A stretch of DNA of 64,000 nt from an uncultured bacterium (GTDB taxonomy: Bacteria > Pseudomonadota > Gammaproteobacteria > Burkholderiales > Burkholderiaceae_C): positions 124,001 through 188,000 of the forward strand of contig CAIYQZ010000061.1 of the NCBI GenBank assembly GCA_903928495.1, written 5' to 3'. How positions within the stretch are numbered: the first letter of the stretch is position 1; every line of letters begins with the position of its first letter. Positions 11,807-20,048 of the stretch are shown here, piece after piece. The notes under the pieces are model-generated. The model was not told where the DNA came from, made no database searches, and saw nothing but the letters and a program-made list of their open reading frames with translations. The translations under genes were made by a program, and so were the position numbers.

Positions 11807-12919
11807 ATGAACCCAAACCAAGCCTCTCAAGCCATTTCTTCCACTCGCGGTCGGACGTTGCCAGCCCTGCTGGTCTGCGCCCTGGGCCTGGCGGGCTGCT
11901 CGGTGTTGCAGGAAGACAAGGTGGACTACAAGAGCGCCAAGCGCGTCAGCACGCTCGAAGTACCACCCGACCTCACGCAGTTGAGCGCCGAAACCCGTTA
12001 CGCCAGCCCCAGCGCGGTGGTCACTGCCAGCGGTTTCCAGTCCGCAGCGCCGACCACTGCCAGCAAGGTCACCGCCACCAGCGGGGTGGGTGACGTGCGG
12101 ATCGAACGAGCTGGCAGCCAACGTTGGCTGGTGGTCAAGCGCCCGGCCGACAAACTCTGGGAACCCCTGCGGGGCTTCTGGCAGGAAAACGGATTTGTTC
12201 TGACGCTGGACCAGCAAAACCTGGGCCTCATGGAAACCGACTGGGCTGAAAACCGCGCCAAACTGCCACAAGACTTCATCCGCAACACGATCGGCAAAGT
12301 GTTCGAGAACCTGTACTCCACCGGTGAACGCGACAAATTCCGTACGCGTGTGGAACGCACAGCCAGTGGTGACACCGAGGTTTACATCAGCCACCGCGGC
12401 ATGCAAGAGGTCTACAGCACGACCGCCAAAGACCAGACCGTGTGGCAGCCGCGCCCGGCCGACCCGGAACTGGAAGCCGAGTTCTTGCGCCGCATGATGC
12501 TCAAGCTGGGCGTCAGCGAAGAACAGGCCAAAGCACAACTGGTGGCCAACGCTCCTCCCCCCAAGGCACGCCTGGTCAACGGAGCCAGCGCCGTGGAACT
12601 GGACGAGACCTTTGACCGCGCCTGGCGCCGGGTGGGCCTTGCGCTTGACCGCACCGGGTTCACCGTTGAAGACCGGGACCGCGCCCAAGGCGTGTACTTT
12701 GTGCGCTACGTTGCGCCGGACGCTGGCAAGCAGGACTCAGGCTTCTTTGCCAACCTGTTCAAGTCTTCCAAAAAGGACACCGTGCCCACGAAGTACCGTG
12801 TGCTGGTCAAGTCCAGCGACAAGCTCACCACCCTGAGCATGCAGAACAGCGAAGGACAGCCCGACAACTCTGCCGTGGCTCAAAACGTACTGAAGATTCT
12901 GGCCAGCGACTTGCAGTGA
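11807..12919 (+). CDS. bamC: Outer membrane protein assembly factor BamC (lipoprotein)
   Basis: A 370-residue lipoprotein of the BAM complex that inserts beta-barrel proteins in the outer membrane. It has a long signal peptide ending in the lipobox LALGLAGCSV, the conserved unstructured stretch with the BamD-binding VDYKSAKR..LEVPPDLTQL, and two helix-grip domains in the rest. The position 35 bp behind dapA supports the call. A strong hairpin terminator follows at 12961. Confidence 0.93.
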   Translation: MNPNQASQAISSTRGRTLPALLVCALGLAGCSVLQEDKVDYKSAKRVSTLEVPPDLTQLSAETRYASPSAVVTASGFQSAAPTTASKVTATSGVGDVRIERAGSQRWLVVKRPADKLWEPLRGFWQENGFVLTLDQQNLGLMETDWAENRAKLPQDFIRNTIGKVFENLYSTGERDKFRTRVERTASGDTEVYISHRGMQEVYSTTAKDQTVWQPRPADPELEAEFLRRMMLKLGVSEEQAKAQLVANAPPPKARLVNGASAVELDETFDRAWRRVGLALDRTGFTVEDRDRAQGVYFVRYVAPDAGKQDSGFFANLFKSSKKDTVPTKYRVLVKSSDKLTTLSMQNSEGQPDNSAVAQNVLKILASDLQ

Positions 12920-12960
12920 CAGGGTCACCTGCCTTCCGGTCTGAAGGCAGTACCGACAAC

Positions 12961-12988
12961 AAAAAAGCCGCTGTGAAGCGGCTTTTTT
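12961..12988. terminator. Bidirectional intrinsic terminator
   Basis: AAAAAAGCCGCT-GTGA-AGCGGCTTTTTT forms a perfect 12-bp stem with a 4-base loop. It serves bamC on the plus strand and the small lipoprotein on the minus strand. Confidence 0.93.
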
Positions 12989-13011
12989 GTGGCTGAAAAG
13001 CAGTCAGTGGA

Positions 13012-13260
13012 TCACTGCTTCTTTTCTTCAGGCTTTTGCTCAGCGGCAGGTGCTGCTGCAGCAGGAGCGGCTGCGGCTGCATCGGCAGCGGGAGCTGCAG
13101 GAGCGGCTGCGGGGGCAGCAGCAGGTGCTGGCTCTGCTGCGGCAGGTGCAGGAGCAGCAACGGGTGCTGGAGCAGGTGCAGGTGCTTCTTCTTTTTTGCC
13201 GCAAGCGGTCAGGGCAGCGGCAGCAGCCAACAGGCCGACGATCAACAGGTTCTTGTTCAT
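13012..13260 (-). CDS. Small alanine/proline-rich lipoprotein
   Basis: An 82-residue lipoprotein: MNKNLLIVGLLAAAAALTAC is the signal with lipobox LTAC, followed by GKKEE, a low-complexity tail of Ala/Pro repeats and a charged end (EQKPEEKKQ). The ATG at 13260 is used because it starts directly at the signal peptide; a frame start 51 bases upstream adds non-signal residues. No domain can be recognised; such tails usually span the periplasm or contact peptidoglycan. It stands alone between a terminator and about 200 bp of non-coding DNA. Confidence 0.75.
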   Translation of the reverse strand: MNKNLLIVGLLAAAAALTACGKKEEAPAPAPAPVAAPAPAAAEPAPAAAPAAAPAAPAADAAAAAPAAAAPAAEQKPEEKKQ

Positions 13261-13456
13261 GGTATGTCCAGAGAGTGAGGGAGTTTGATTACCGGAGCGA
13301 CCAAGATGCACAAGGCCTCTCGGTGCAGGGATCAGGCGAAGCAGATCGGGGCATAGTGTATTTCATAAAAATGTCAAGCCCAGAAACCCTTAGAAAAAAT
13401 ACGCCCTCAATTGATGCGGAATGTTTCCAAAAGGGTGCGCCCATGTGGCGCGGGCG

Positions 13457-13948
13457 TCACAAGCCCAAGGTGCTGGCCGCAAAAGACGGCGTGCCCCTGT
13501 TCCACCAACCGTGCAAGGTCTGCTGCATCTGCGTGCGTTGGCGAGGTTCGTCGCTGCACAGCACCACACTGCGGGCGGCATCGATGCGGCTCCAACACAG
13601 GCCCGGCATCCACATGCCCGACGGAAAGTCCTCTGCCGACGCACTGGGGCAGGCGCGTGCCTCGATGCAATGGTCCCAGCGCACACGCCAGGTCACAAAG
13701 CGGGCGTGGCGCTCGCGCACGGTCTGGTAACTGCGCGCCAGCAAATGCAGCCGGCGGCCTTGACCAGCCCAGCGGTCGAGGGCTTCTGCCACCGCCCGCT
13801 CGCCCAGCGGCCAGTCGGCAAAATCGTCGTCACACCACCACCACTCCCGCCAGGCCTGCTGGTCCGCACTGGCAATGACCTGGCGCACAAGGTTGCCAAA
13901 GGCCTCCCGGCCCTCGTGACGACCCGTCAGCGTCAAGTCGGACGTCAC
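13457..13948 (-). CDS. Uncharacterised protein coupled to the RoxA-like gene
   Basis: A 163-residue soluble protein if begun at the GTG at 13948, which overlaps the stop of the upstream RoxA-like gene as GTGA; an in-frame ATG at 13975 would give a 31-bp overlap. I do not recognise the family. It is rich in Trp and Arg (WREWWWCDDDFADWPL, RRLHLLARSYQTVRERHARF, RVRWDHCIEARAC) and contains several Cys and His residues but no known motif. The tight overlap indicates cotranslation with the hydroxylase; a role with that enzyme is inference. Confidence 0.7.
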   Translation of the reverse strand: MTSDLTLTGRHEGREAFGNLVRQVIASADQQAWREWWWCDDDFADWPLGERAVAEALDRWAGQGRRLHLLARSYQTVRERHARFVTWRVRWDHCIEARACPSASAEDFPSGMWMPGLCWSRIDAARSVVLCSDEPRQRTQMQQTLHGWWNRGTPSFAASTLGL

Positions 13949-15144
13949 CCCACCACCCAGCCTGCGCTGTACCACTCGGCCAGCAGTTCGCGGGCATCGG
14001 CACTGGCGCGCGCCAGGTCAGTGGCGCTCAACGCCCGCTGATCGGCCAGGCGGCGCATCAGCCGGGCATCTGCCCCGCCGGCACGGAAGCTGTCACCGTT
14101 GATGAAGATGTGCTGCGTGTCGTACATCATCCGCGTGCGGCGGTCCAGCCGCAGCGGGCCACCGTCCCAGTCGTGTTCGGGTTCTTCAAACCAGACCTTG
14201 GGCTTGGGCTCGGTCATCACCTCGCCCAGTGCACACGCCAGCGAATCGCGGTCAGACAGCAGGCGCTCAAGGGCCTCGCTGGCAAACGCCTGCAAGGTGT
14301 CAGGTATGAGTGCCGGTGTGGCCGTGGCAGGCTGTGCGGCGTCTTTGTACAGCGTGGCGTCTTCAAAGGCATCCGTCATGCGCAGGGCCAGTTCGCCTGC
14401 CAGGCTGGCGCGCTGCGGCACCCTGAAGCCCACCGAGTAGGTCATGCAGCCCTCCCCCTCGGCAATGCCGTCGTGCGCCCAACGTGGGGGCAGGTACAGC
14501 ATGTCGCCCGCTTCCAGCACATGCTCTTCCTCGGGCACGAAGTTGGTCAGGATTTTGAGGGGCACATCAGCTTGAAGGCTCAGGTCTTTCTGGCGCCCGA
14601 TGCGCCAGCGGCGCTTGCCTGCCGCCTGCAGCAGGAACACGTCGTAGCTGTCAAAGTGCGGGCCCACGCCCCCGCCCTCGCTGGCCCAGGAAATCATGAG
14701 ATCGTCCAGCCGAGCGTCGGGCACAAAGCGAAAGCGGTTCATCAACTCGTGCAGAGCGTCGTTGTGCAAATCCACCCCCTGCACCAGCAGCGTCCAGCCC
14801 GGCTGGCCCAACGGTGGGAAGCTGGCCTTCTTGAACGGGCCATGGCCCAGTGTCCAACCAGGACCGGCGGGCTTCTGTTTGCCTTTGGCTGCAGGCTCAC
14901 GCGTCTGCACGATCAGGCGCGACTCCACGTCTTCGCGCGTGGACAACTCGAACAACTCGGGGCGTGTCAGCAAGGGCTTGAAACCGGGCACTGCCTGACG
15001 CACCAGCAAGGGCTTTTTCTGCCAGTGCTTTTTCATGAACTGCTGGGCAGACAGGCCACCCAACAGGGTGAGCGCCGCAGTCACATCGGGGTTGGCGGCA
15101 GAGTCGCCGGGCGGGGTTTGGGAGGCTTGTGTTCGGCGTGTCAT
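13945..15144 (-). CDS. JmjC/cupin-type ribosomal protein L16 arginine hydroxylase (RoxA/YcfD-like)
   Basis: A 399-residue Fe(II)/2-oxoglutarate oxygenase of the cupin-8/JmjC group. The N-terminal stretch FMKKHWQKKPLLVRQAVPGF is typical of YcfD/RoxA, which hydroxylates an arginine of ribosomal protein L16. The iron-binding HxD is in GGVGPHFDSYDVFLLQ and the distal His in YLPPRWAHDGIA. The C-terminal winged-helix part (FINGDSFRAGGADARLMRRLADQRALS) matches the family. The gene is divergent from the SlyD-type gene, only 14 bp between starts, so the promoters overlap the coding ends. The following unknown gene overlaps its stop. Confidence 0.88.
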   Translation of the reverse strand: MTRRTQASQTPPGDSAANPDVTAALTLLGGLSAQQFMKKHWQKKPLLVRQAVPGFKPLLTRPELFELSTREDVESRLIVQTREPAAKGKQKPAGPGWTLGHGPFKKASFPPLGQPGWTLLVQGVDLHNDALHELMNRFRFVPDARLDDLMISWASEGGGVGPHFDSYDVFLLQAAGKRRWRIGRQKDLSLQADVPLKILTNFVPEEEHVLEAGDMLYLPPRWAHDGIAEGEGCMTYSVGFRVPQRASLAGELALRMTDAFEDATLYKDAAQPATATPALIPDTLQAFASEALERLLSDRDSLACALGEVMTEPKPKVWFEEPEHDWDGGPLRLDRRTRMMYDTQHIFINGDSFRAGGADARLMRRLADQRALSATDLARASADARELLAEWYSAGWVVG

Positions 15145-15158
15145 GGGACAATTGTCCG

Positions 15159-15734
15159 ATGAAAATCACCGAGCAATGCGTCGCCGCCCTGACCTGGACG
15201 CTGAAAGACACCCTGGGCGAAACACTGGACCAACTGGACGAACCCGTGGAATTTCTGGTGGGTGGGGACGACCTGCTGGCCAAACTGGAAGAAGCCCTGA
15301 TGGGCAAAGCCGCTGGCGACCGCGTGCTGTTGCAACTGGAGCCCGAAGACGCCTTCGGCGACTTCAATGACCGATTGATGTTTCTGGAGCCGCGCAACCC
15401 GTTCCCGGCCGAGCTGGAAGAAGGCATGGCCTTTGAGGGCCTGCCACCCGGCGGCAACCCCGATGCGCCCACCGACCTGCTGTACTTTGTCAGCGAGATT
15501 TACCCCGAACACGTGGTGATGGATGCCAACCACCCGCTGGCCGGCATTGCCCTGCGGCTGGACCTGAAGGTGCACGCCGTGCGCGAAGCCACACTGGACG
15601 AAATCGGCAAAGGCACGATGGGCACCGGCTTTTTCAAGCTGCACCTGCCCACCGACACGCCCGCTTCAGGTCACGATCACGACCACAGCCATGACCATGG
15701 TCACGACCACGGCCCAGGGCATTTATTGCATTGA
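15159..15734 (+). CDS. FKBP-type peptidyl-prolyl isomerase, SlyD-like, with histidine-rich tail
   Basis: A 191-residue SlyD-type prolyl isomerase and chaperone. The FKBP halves flank an insert-in-flap domain (about 70-130: EDAFGDFNDRLMFLEPRNPFP..). The C-terminal 25 residues are a His/Asp metal-binding tail (HDHDHSHDHGHDHGPGH), as in E. coli SlyD, which donates nickel and handles metalloprotein folding. The start at 15159 (MKITEQCVAALTWTLKD) fits the family; an upstream start would run into the RoxA-like start on the other strand. The gene ends in a copy of the dispersed repeat that separates it from dut. Confidence 0.92.
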   Translation: MKITEQCVAALTWTLKDTLGETLDQLDEPVEFLVGGDDLLAKLEEALMGKAAGDRVLLQLEPEDAFGDFNDRLMFLEPRNPFPAELEEGMAFEGLPPGGNPDAPTDLLYFVSEIYPEHVVMDANHPLAGIALRLDLKVHAVREATLDEIGKGTMGTGFFKLHLPTDTPASGHDHDHSHDHGHDHGPGHLLH

Positions 15735-15737
15735 ATC

Positions 15738-15773
15738 AGGCCCTACCGCTTGATGGTATTGAATAGTTCACTA
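15738..15773 (+). repeat. Dispersed intergenic repeat, copy B
   Basis: GGCCCTACCGCTTGATGGTA followed by TTGAATAGTTCACTA, in the convergent gap between the SlyD-type gene and dut. It shares the CGCTTGATGGTATTGAATAG core with copies A and C. Confidence 0.6.
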
Positions 15774-15782
15774 CACTTTCAA

Positions 15783-16229
15783 TCACGCCACGCCGGTTGA
15801 GCCATACCCACCTGCACCGCGCTGAGTGGGCGCAAAGTCATCCACCAGGGTGAAGCTGGCCTGCACCACCGGCACGATGACCAGTTGGGCCAGCCGCTCC
15901 ATGGGTTGCAGCGTGTACGGCACCTCGCTGCGGTTCCATGCGCTGACCATCAACTGCCCCTGGTAGTCGCTGTCGATCAACCCCACCAGATTGCCCAGCA
16001 CGATGCCGTGTTTGTGGCCCAGCCCGGAGCGCGGCAGGATCATGGCCGCGTAGCCAGGGTCTTTCAGGTACATCGCCATGCCTGTGGGCACCAGTTGCCA
16101 GGCGTTGGGTGCCAACGTCAGCGGCTCGGTCAGGCAGGCCCGCAGGTCCAGGCCAGCACTGCCGGGGGTGGCGTAGGCAGGCATTGCGTCGCGAAGGCGG
16201 TCGTCCAGGATTTTGAGTTCGATGTTCAT
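15783..16229 (-). CDS. dut: dUTP diphosphatase
   Basis: Trimeric dUTPase of 148 residues, the normal size: hydrolyses dUTP to dUMP, keeping uracil out of DNA and feeding dTMP synthesis. The five family motifs are present: [47 protein letters not shown] and the Gly-rich end [10 protein letters not shown]. The ATG at 16229 starts [12 protein letters not shown] as in other dut genes. Confidence 0.97.
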   Translation of the reverse strand: MNIELKILDDRLRDAMPAYATPGSAGLDLRACLTEPLTLAPNAWQLVPTGMAMYLKDPGYAAMILPRSGLGHKHGIVLGNLVGLIDSDYQGQLMVSAWNRSEVPYTLQPMERLAQLVIVPVVQASFTLVDDFAPTQRGAGGYGSTGVA

Positions 16230-16247
16230 GGCGGCGAATTGTGCCCA

Positions 16248-16281
16248 TAAAAAAAGCCCCCGGGCCTGAGGCTCGGGGGCT
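16248..16281 (-). terminator. Intrinsic terminator of the TRAP dctM gene
   Basis: Read on the minus strand: AGCCCCCGAGCC-TCA-GGCCCGGGGGCT (nearly perfect stem, one mismatch) followed by seven T residues, 28 bp after the dctM stop. Confidence 0.88.
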
Positions 16282-16308
16282 GCTCGGAGCGGCGCACAGG
16301 CGCCCGGA

Positions 16309-18087
16309 TCACTCTTTCTTGGTCGCTTCTTCCAGCGCCTTCATGGGATCCGCTTCTTCTGCGGCATCGGGCTTCTGGCCCAAAGCATCGGCATCGGCGG
16401 CGGCATCGCCTTCGGCATCCGTGTCACCCGCTCCGGTATCGGCGCTGTTCAGCATTTCATTGACGCTGGCCTCATCGACCACAGCGGCCTTTTCAATGCT
16501 GCCCGTGACGATAGAGGGGAAGAACACCACCACGGTCACCATGATCAGTTGCAAGATGATGAAGGCAATGGAGCCTTTGTAGATCTGTGCAGTGGTCACG
16601 GCAGGAATGCGCGCCTTGGTCACCACGTCGGTGTAGTCGCTCCGCGCGGCCACGCTGCGCAGGTAGAACAGCGCAAAACCAAACGGTGGCGTCAGGAACG
16701 AGGTTTGCAAGTTCATCGCCAAAATGATGCCGAACCAGATCAGGTCAATGCCCAGCTTCTCGGCCACGGGGGCCAGCAGGGGCACCACGATGAACGCGAT
16801 TTCAAAGAAATCGATGAACATGCCCAGCACAAACACCAGGGCGTTGACCACCAGCAGGAAGCCCATCTGGCCACCCGGCACTTTGTCAAACAGGTGTTCC
16901 ACCCAAATGTGACCGTCAGCCGCGTTGAACGTGAAGCTGAACACCGTCGAGCCGATCAGGATGAAAAGCACAAACACGGCCAGCTTGGTGGTGTTTTCCA
17001 TGGCCTGCAGCAGCAGCTTGAAGTCCAGGCGCTTGCGCGAAGCGGCCATGATCAAGGCACCCAATGCGCCCATGGCACCGCCCTCGGTGGGGGTTGCCAC
17101 ACCCAGGAAAATGGTACCCAGCACCAGGAAAATCAGCACCAGCGGAGGGATCAGCACGAACGTGACCTGCTCCGCAAGGCGCGACAGCAAACCAATCTTC
17201 ATCACGCGGTTGATGATGGCCAGTGCCAGCGCCAGGAATGAAGCCACCGTGATGGACAGGATGACCACCTCGTCGCCGCCTGGGGGCATTTCACGGCCGA
17301 TCCAGGGGTTGATGATGCTTTCGTGCACCTGAGACCACGCATACCCTGCAGCGCCACAGATGGCCAGCAGCACACCCAGCGAGCGGTGACCGCTTGAGCC
17401 GCTGGTTTCGGTGTAAATGCGCGCTTCCTGCGGCAACGCAGGCACCCAGTCGGGTTTGACGATGGCCACAGCGGCAATGAACAGCAGGTACAAACCCACC
17501 AGCATCAGGCCGGGAATCAGGCCACCGGCATACATGTCTCCCACGGAGCGACCCAACTGGTCAGCCAACACGATCAGCACCAGCGAAGGTGGAATGGCCT
17601 GTGCCAGCGTGCCCGAGGCGGTGATGGTGCCTGTGGCAATGGTGCGGTTGTAGCCGTAGCGCAGCATGATGGGCAGCGAAATCAGGCCCATGGAAATGAC
17701 GGCAGCAGCCACCACACCCGTGGTGGCAGCCAGCAGCGCGCCCACCAGAATCACAGCCACAGCCAGGCCACCGCGCACGGGGCCAAACACCTGGGCCACG
17801 GTTTCCAGCAAGTCTTCAGCCATTCGGCTGCGCTCCAGGATGATGCCCATGAGCGTGAAGAACGGAATGGCCAGCAGCGTGTCGTTCTGCATGATGCCGA
17901 ACACCCGCAGTGGCAAAGCCTGGAACAGGTTTTGTGGGAACAGGCCGAGTTCCATGCCCATCAGGCCAAAGAACAAGCCCGTGGCCGCCAGCGAGAACGC
18001 CACCGGGAAGCCACTGAGCAAGAAGCCCAGCAAGCCGCAGAACATCAGCGGCACAAAGTTGGAAGTCATAAATTCGATCATGGTCAT
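16309..18087 (-). CDS. TRAP transporter large permease subunit (DctM), extended form
   Basis: A 592-residue DctM-type membrane protein that drives sodium-coupled uptake of the substrate delivered by the periplasmic DctP. Typical DctM is about 430 residues; this one has extra hydrophobic segments in the middle (about 225-320, after [16 protein letters not shown], including [22 protein letters not shown]) and an acidic Ala/Asp/Glu-rich C-terminal tail of about 60 residues ([20 protein letters not shown]). Core family segments are clear: the N-terminal [41 protein letters not shown] and [19 protein letters not shown] overlap with dctQ shows translational coupling. Confidence 0.9.
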   Translation of the reverse strand: MTMIEFMTSNFVPLMFCGLLGFLLSGFPVAFSLAATGLFFGLMGMELGLFPQNLFQALPLRVFGIMQNDTLLAIPFFTLMGIILERSRMAEDLLETVAQVFGPVRGGLAVAVILVGALLAATTGVVAAAVISMGLISLPIMLRYGYNRTIATGTITASGTLAQAIPPSLVLIVLADQLGRSVGDMYAGGLIPGLMLVGLYLLFIAAVAIVKPDWVPALPQEARIYTETSGSSGHRSLGVLLAICGAAGYAWSQVHESIINPWIGREMPPGGDEVVILSITVASFLALALAIINRVMKIGLLSRLAEQVTFVLIPPLVLIFLVLGTIFLGVATPTEGGAMGALGALIMAASRKRLDFKLLLQAMENTTKLAVFVLFILIGSTVFSFTFNAADGHIWVEHLFDKVPGGQMGFLLVVNALVFVLGMFIDFFEIAFIVVPLLAPVAEKLGIDLIWFGIILAMNLQTSFLTPPFGFALFYLRSVAARSDYTDVVTKARIPAVTTAQIYKGSIAFIILQLIMVTVVVFFPSIVTGSIEKAAVVDEASVNEMLNSADTGAGDTDAEGDAAADADALGQKPDAAEEADPMKALEEATKKE

Positions 18088-18704
18088 TTCACCTTGGCAG
18101 CGTTGGCGGCAAGGGCGGCAACACGGGCAGCCTCTTGTTCAGCCAGTTCCATGGCCAGCTTTTCTTCGTCGCTGGGGCCGTCATGCTCGAGCACGTCAGG
18201 GCCATTGCCCGTGAGGAAGGCGATTCGCTTGATCAGTTCGGACACCGATTGCACAGCCAGAATCACAAAACCGAGTGGGATGAGGCCGTACACCGGCCAA
18301 CGGATCAGGCCGCCTGCGTTGGAGGACATTTCGCCCGAAACCCAAGCGTTGTGGAACACAGGCCAACCCAGCGTGACCATCATGTAGCAGAGCGGGAACA
18401 CAAACACGAGGATGCCGAACACGTCCACCCAATTGCGACCGCGCGCACTGAACTTGCTGCTGATGAAGTCGATGCGCACATGCGCGTTCTTCATGAATGC
18501 ATAGCCGGAGCCCAGCAGAAACACAGCAGCAAACAGGTACCACTGGATTTCCAGCAGGCCGTTGGAGCTGATGTTGAATAACTTGCGGACGATGGCATTG
18601 CCCGCGCTGATGAGCGTGGTGGCCAGAATCATCCACATGGCGAGCTTGCCAATCAACGCAGTGAATGCATCGATGGCGCGCGATAGCGACAGAAGGGGGG
18701 ACAT
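18084..18704 (-). CDS. TRAP transporter small permease subunit (DctQ)
   Basis: A 206-residue four-helix membrane protein that partners DctM. Family features: the first helix region IGKLAMWMILATTLISAGNAIVRKLF, EIQWYLFAAVFLLGSGYAFMKNAHVRID and a third helix (VDVFGILVFVFPLCYMMVTLGW). It carries a charged cytoplasmic tail (DVLEHDGPSDEEKLAMELAEQEAARV). The ATG at 18704 is preferred over a start 57 bases upstream because that would run back over the hairpin at 18727. Its stop overlaps dctM as ATGA. Confidence 0.9.
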   Translation of the reverse strand: MSPLLSLSRAIDAFTALIGKLAMWMILATTLISAGNAIVRKLFNISSNGLLEIQWYLFAAVFLLGSGYAFMKNAHVRIDFISSKFSARGRNWVDVFGILVFVFPLCYMMVTLGWPVFHNAWVSGEMSSNAGGLIRWPVYGLIPLGFVILAVQSVSELIKRIAFLTGNGPDVLEHDGPSDEEKLAMELAEQEAARVAALAANAAKVK

Positions 18705-18726
18705 GAATTGCTCCAGAGAATCGAAT

Positions 18727-18754
18727 AAAAAACCCCGCGGGTGCGGGGTTTTTT
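18727..18754 (-). terminator. Hairpin terminator between dctP and dctQ
   Basis: AAAAAACCCCGC-GGGT-GCGGGGTTTTTT gives a perfect 12-bp stem ending in Ts, located 16 bp after the dctP stop and 22 bp before the dctQ start. It would limit read-through, making the periplasmic binding protein more abundant than the permease. Confidence 0.9.
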
Positions 18755-18770
18755 GCTGCAAACGCAGGGC

Positions 18771-19850
18771 TTACAGCTTGGCGCTTTGCATGTAGCGATC
18801 GAACGTGGCTTCGGTGAAGCGGAACCACAGGTTCGAGTCTTTGCGGAAAGCAGAGTAGCTGTCGTAAATCTTTTTCCACTTGGGGTTGCTGGCGTTCAAC
18901 TCGCTGTACAGCTCCATCGAGTGCTTGAACGCTTCGTCCATGACAACCTTGGGGAAAGGCAGGATCTTGACCTTGGCAGCCGCCAGACGCTTGAGCGCTG
19001 CAGGGTTGCGGGCGTCGTAACGGGCCTGCATGGTGGTGTGGGCCAGCGCAGAGGCGGCTTCCACAATGGCCTTGTTCTCGGCAGACAGCGCGTTGAACGC
19101 GGTGGTGTTGCAGTACAGGGTGAGCTGTGCGCCGCCCTCCCACCAACCTGGGTAGTAGTAATGCTTGGCCACTTTGCCAAAGCCGAGCTTCTCGTCGTCG
19201 TATGGACCCACCCATTCCGTGGCGTCGATCGTGCCTTTTTCCAGCGCCTGGTAAATCTCTCCGCCAGGGATGTTCTGGGGAACACCACCCATGCGGGTCA
19301 GCACCTTGCCTGCGAAGCCACCAATGCGCATTTTCATGCCCTTGATGTCAGCCATGGTCTTGATTTCCTTGCGGTACCAGCCGCCCATTTGGGCACCGGT
19401 GTTGCCCATGGGGAAGTTGTGGATGTTGTACGCAGCGTAGAACTCACGGAACAGTTTGATACCGTCGCCTTCGTATTGCCATGCGGTCAGTTGGCGGCTG
19501 TTCAGACCAAACGGAATGGCTGTGTCCAGGGCAAACGTGTCGTCCTTGCCGAAGAAGTAGTAAGGCGCTGTGTGTGCGCATTCCACGGTGCCTTGTTGAA
19601 CGGCGTCGACCACGCCGAAGGGAGGCACCAATTCACCACCAGGGTGAACGCTGACTTCGAACTTGCCGCCAGACATGCGCTTGACCGCATCGGCAAACAC
19701 GTCTGCCGCACCAAAGATGGTGTCCAGCGCCTTGGGGAAGCTGGAGGCGAGGCGCCAGCGAACAGCGGCTTGGGCATGCACTGCGGGTGCAGCACCTGCG
19801 GCCAGCACACCTGCAATGCCAGCGTTTTTAATGAGGGAACGACGATCCAT
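18771..19850 (-). CDS. TRAP transporter substrate-binding protein (DctP, TakP-like)
   Basis: A 359-residue periplasmic binding protein. MDRRSLIKNAGIAGVLAAGA with an APAVHAQA cleavage region is a Tat-like signal (twin Arg at 3-4). The mature part matches TakP-type 2-oxoacid binders: WRLASSFPKALDTIFGAA, TAPYYFFGKDDTFALDTAIPFGLNSRQ, MKMRIGGFAGKVL with the ligand-binding Arg region, and WVGPYDDEKLGFGKVAKHYYYPGWW. Substrate is likely a 2-oxo or other monocarboxylate; this is inference. The start at 19850 begins exactly at the signal peptide. First gene of the TRAP operon; a long stem-loop lies in its upstream region (19992-20022). Confidence 0.9.
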   Translation of the reverse strand: MDRRSLIKNAGIAGVLAAGAAPAVHAQAAVRWRLASSFPKALDTIFGAADVFADAVKRMSGGKFEVSVHPGGELVPPFGVVDAVQQGTVECAHTAPYYFFGKDDTFALDTAIPFGLNSRQLTAWQYEGDGIKLFREFYAAYNIHNFPMGNTGAQMGGWYRKEIKTMADIKGMKMRIGGFAGKVLTRMGGVPQNIPGGEIYQALEKGTIDATEWVGPYDDEKLGFGKVAKHYYYPGWWEGGAQLTLYCNTTAFNALSAENKAIVEAASALAHTTMQARYDARNPAALKRLAAAKVKILPFPKVVMDEAFKHSMELYSELNASNPKWKKIYDSYSAFRKDSNLWFRFTEATFDRYMQSAKL

Positions 19851-19991
19851 AGCGTTTGACTCCGTGGTTGGATTTATCACATCCAGGCAGCCACTGTCAC
19901 GGTGCCCGGAGACTTCTCAGTCCGAGGGCGATTGTAGGAACGCCACCCCCCTGACTTCCGGGGGTTTTCCCTTGGAAAACGGCTGCGAATA

Positions 19992-20022
19992 CCCCCTGTT
20001 CAGCTTGTTGCAAGCTTGGGGG
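19992..20022. other. Stem-loop between dxs and dctP
   Basis: CCCCC..AGCTTG-TTG-CAAGCT..GGGGG: an inner 6-bp perfect hairpin nested in a 5-bp GC stem. There is no T-run on either side, so it is either a weak terminator of dxs or a leader structure of dctP. The rest of the roughly 200 bp between the genes shows only a second G/C hairpin near 19945-19965. Confidence 0.5.
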
Positions 20023-20048
20023 CAGTCGCTTTGTGGCCGGAAGTGAAA

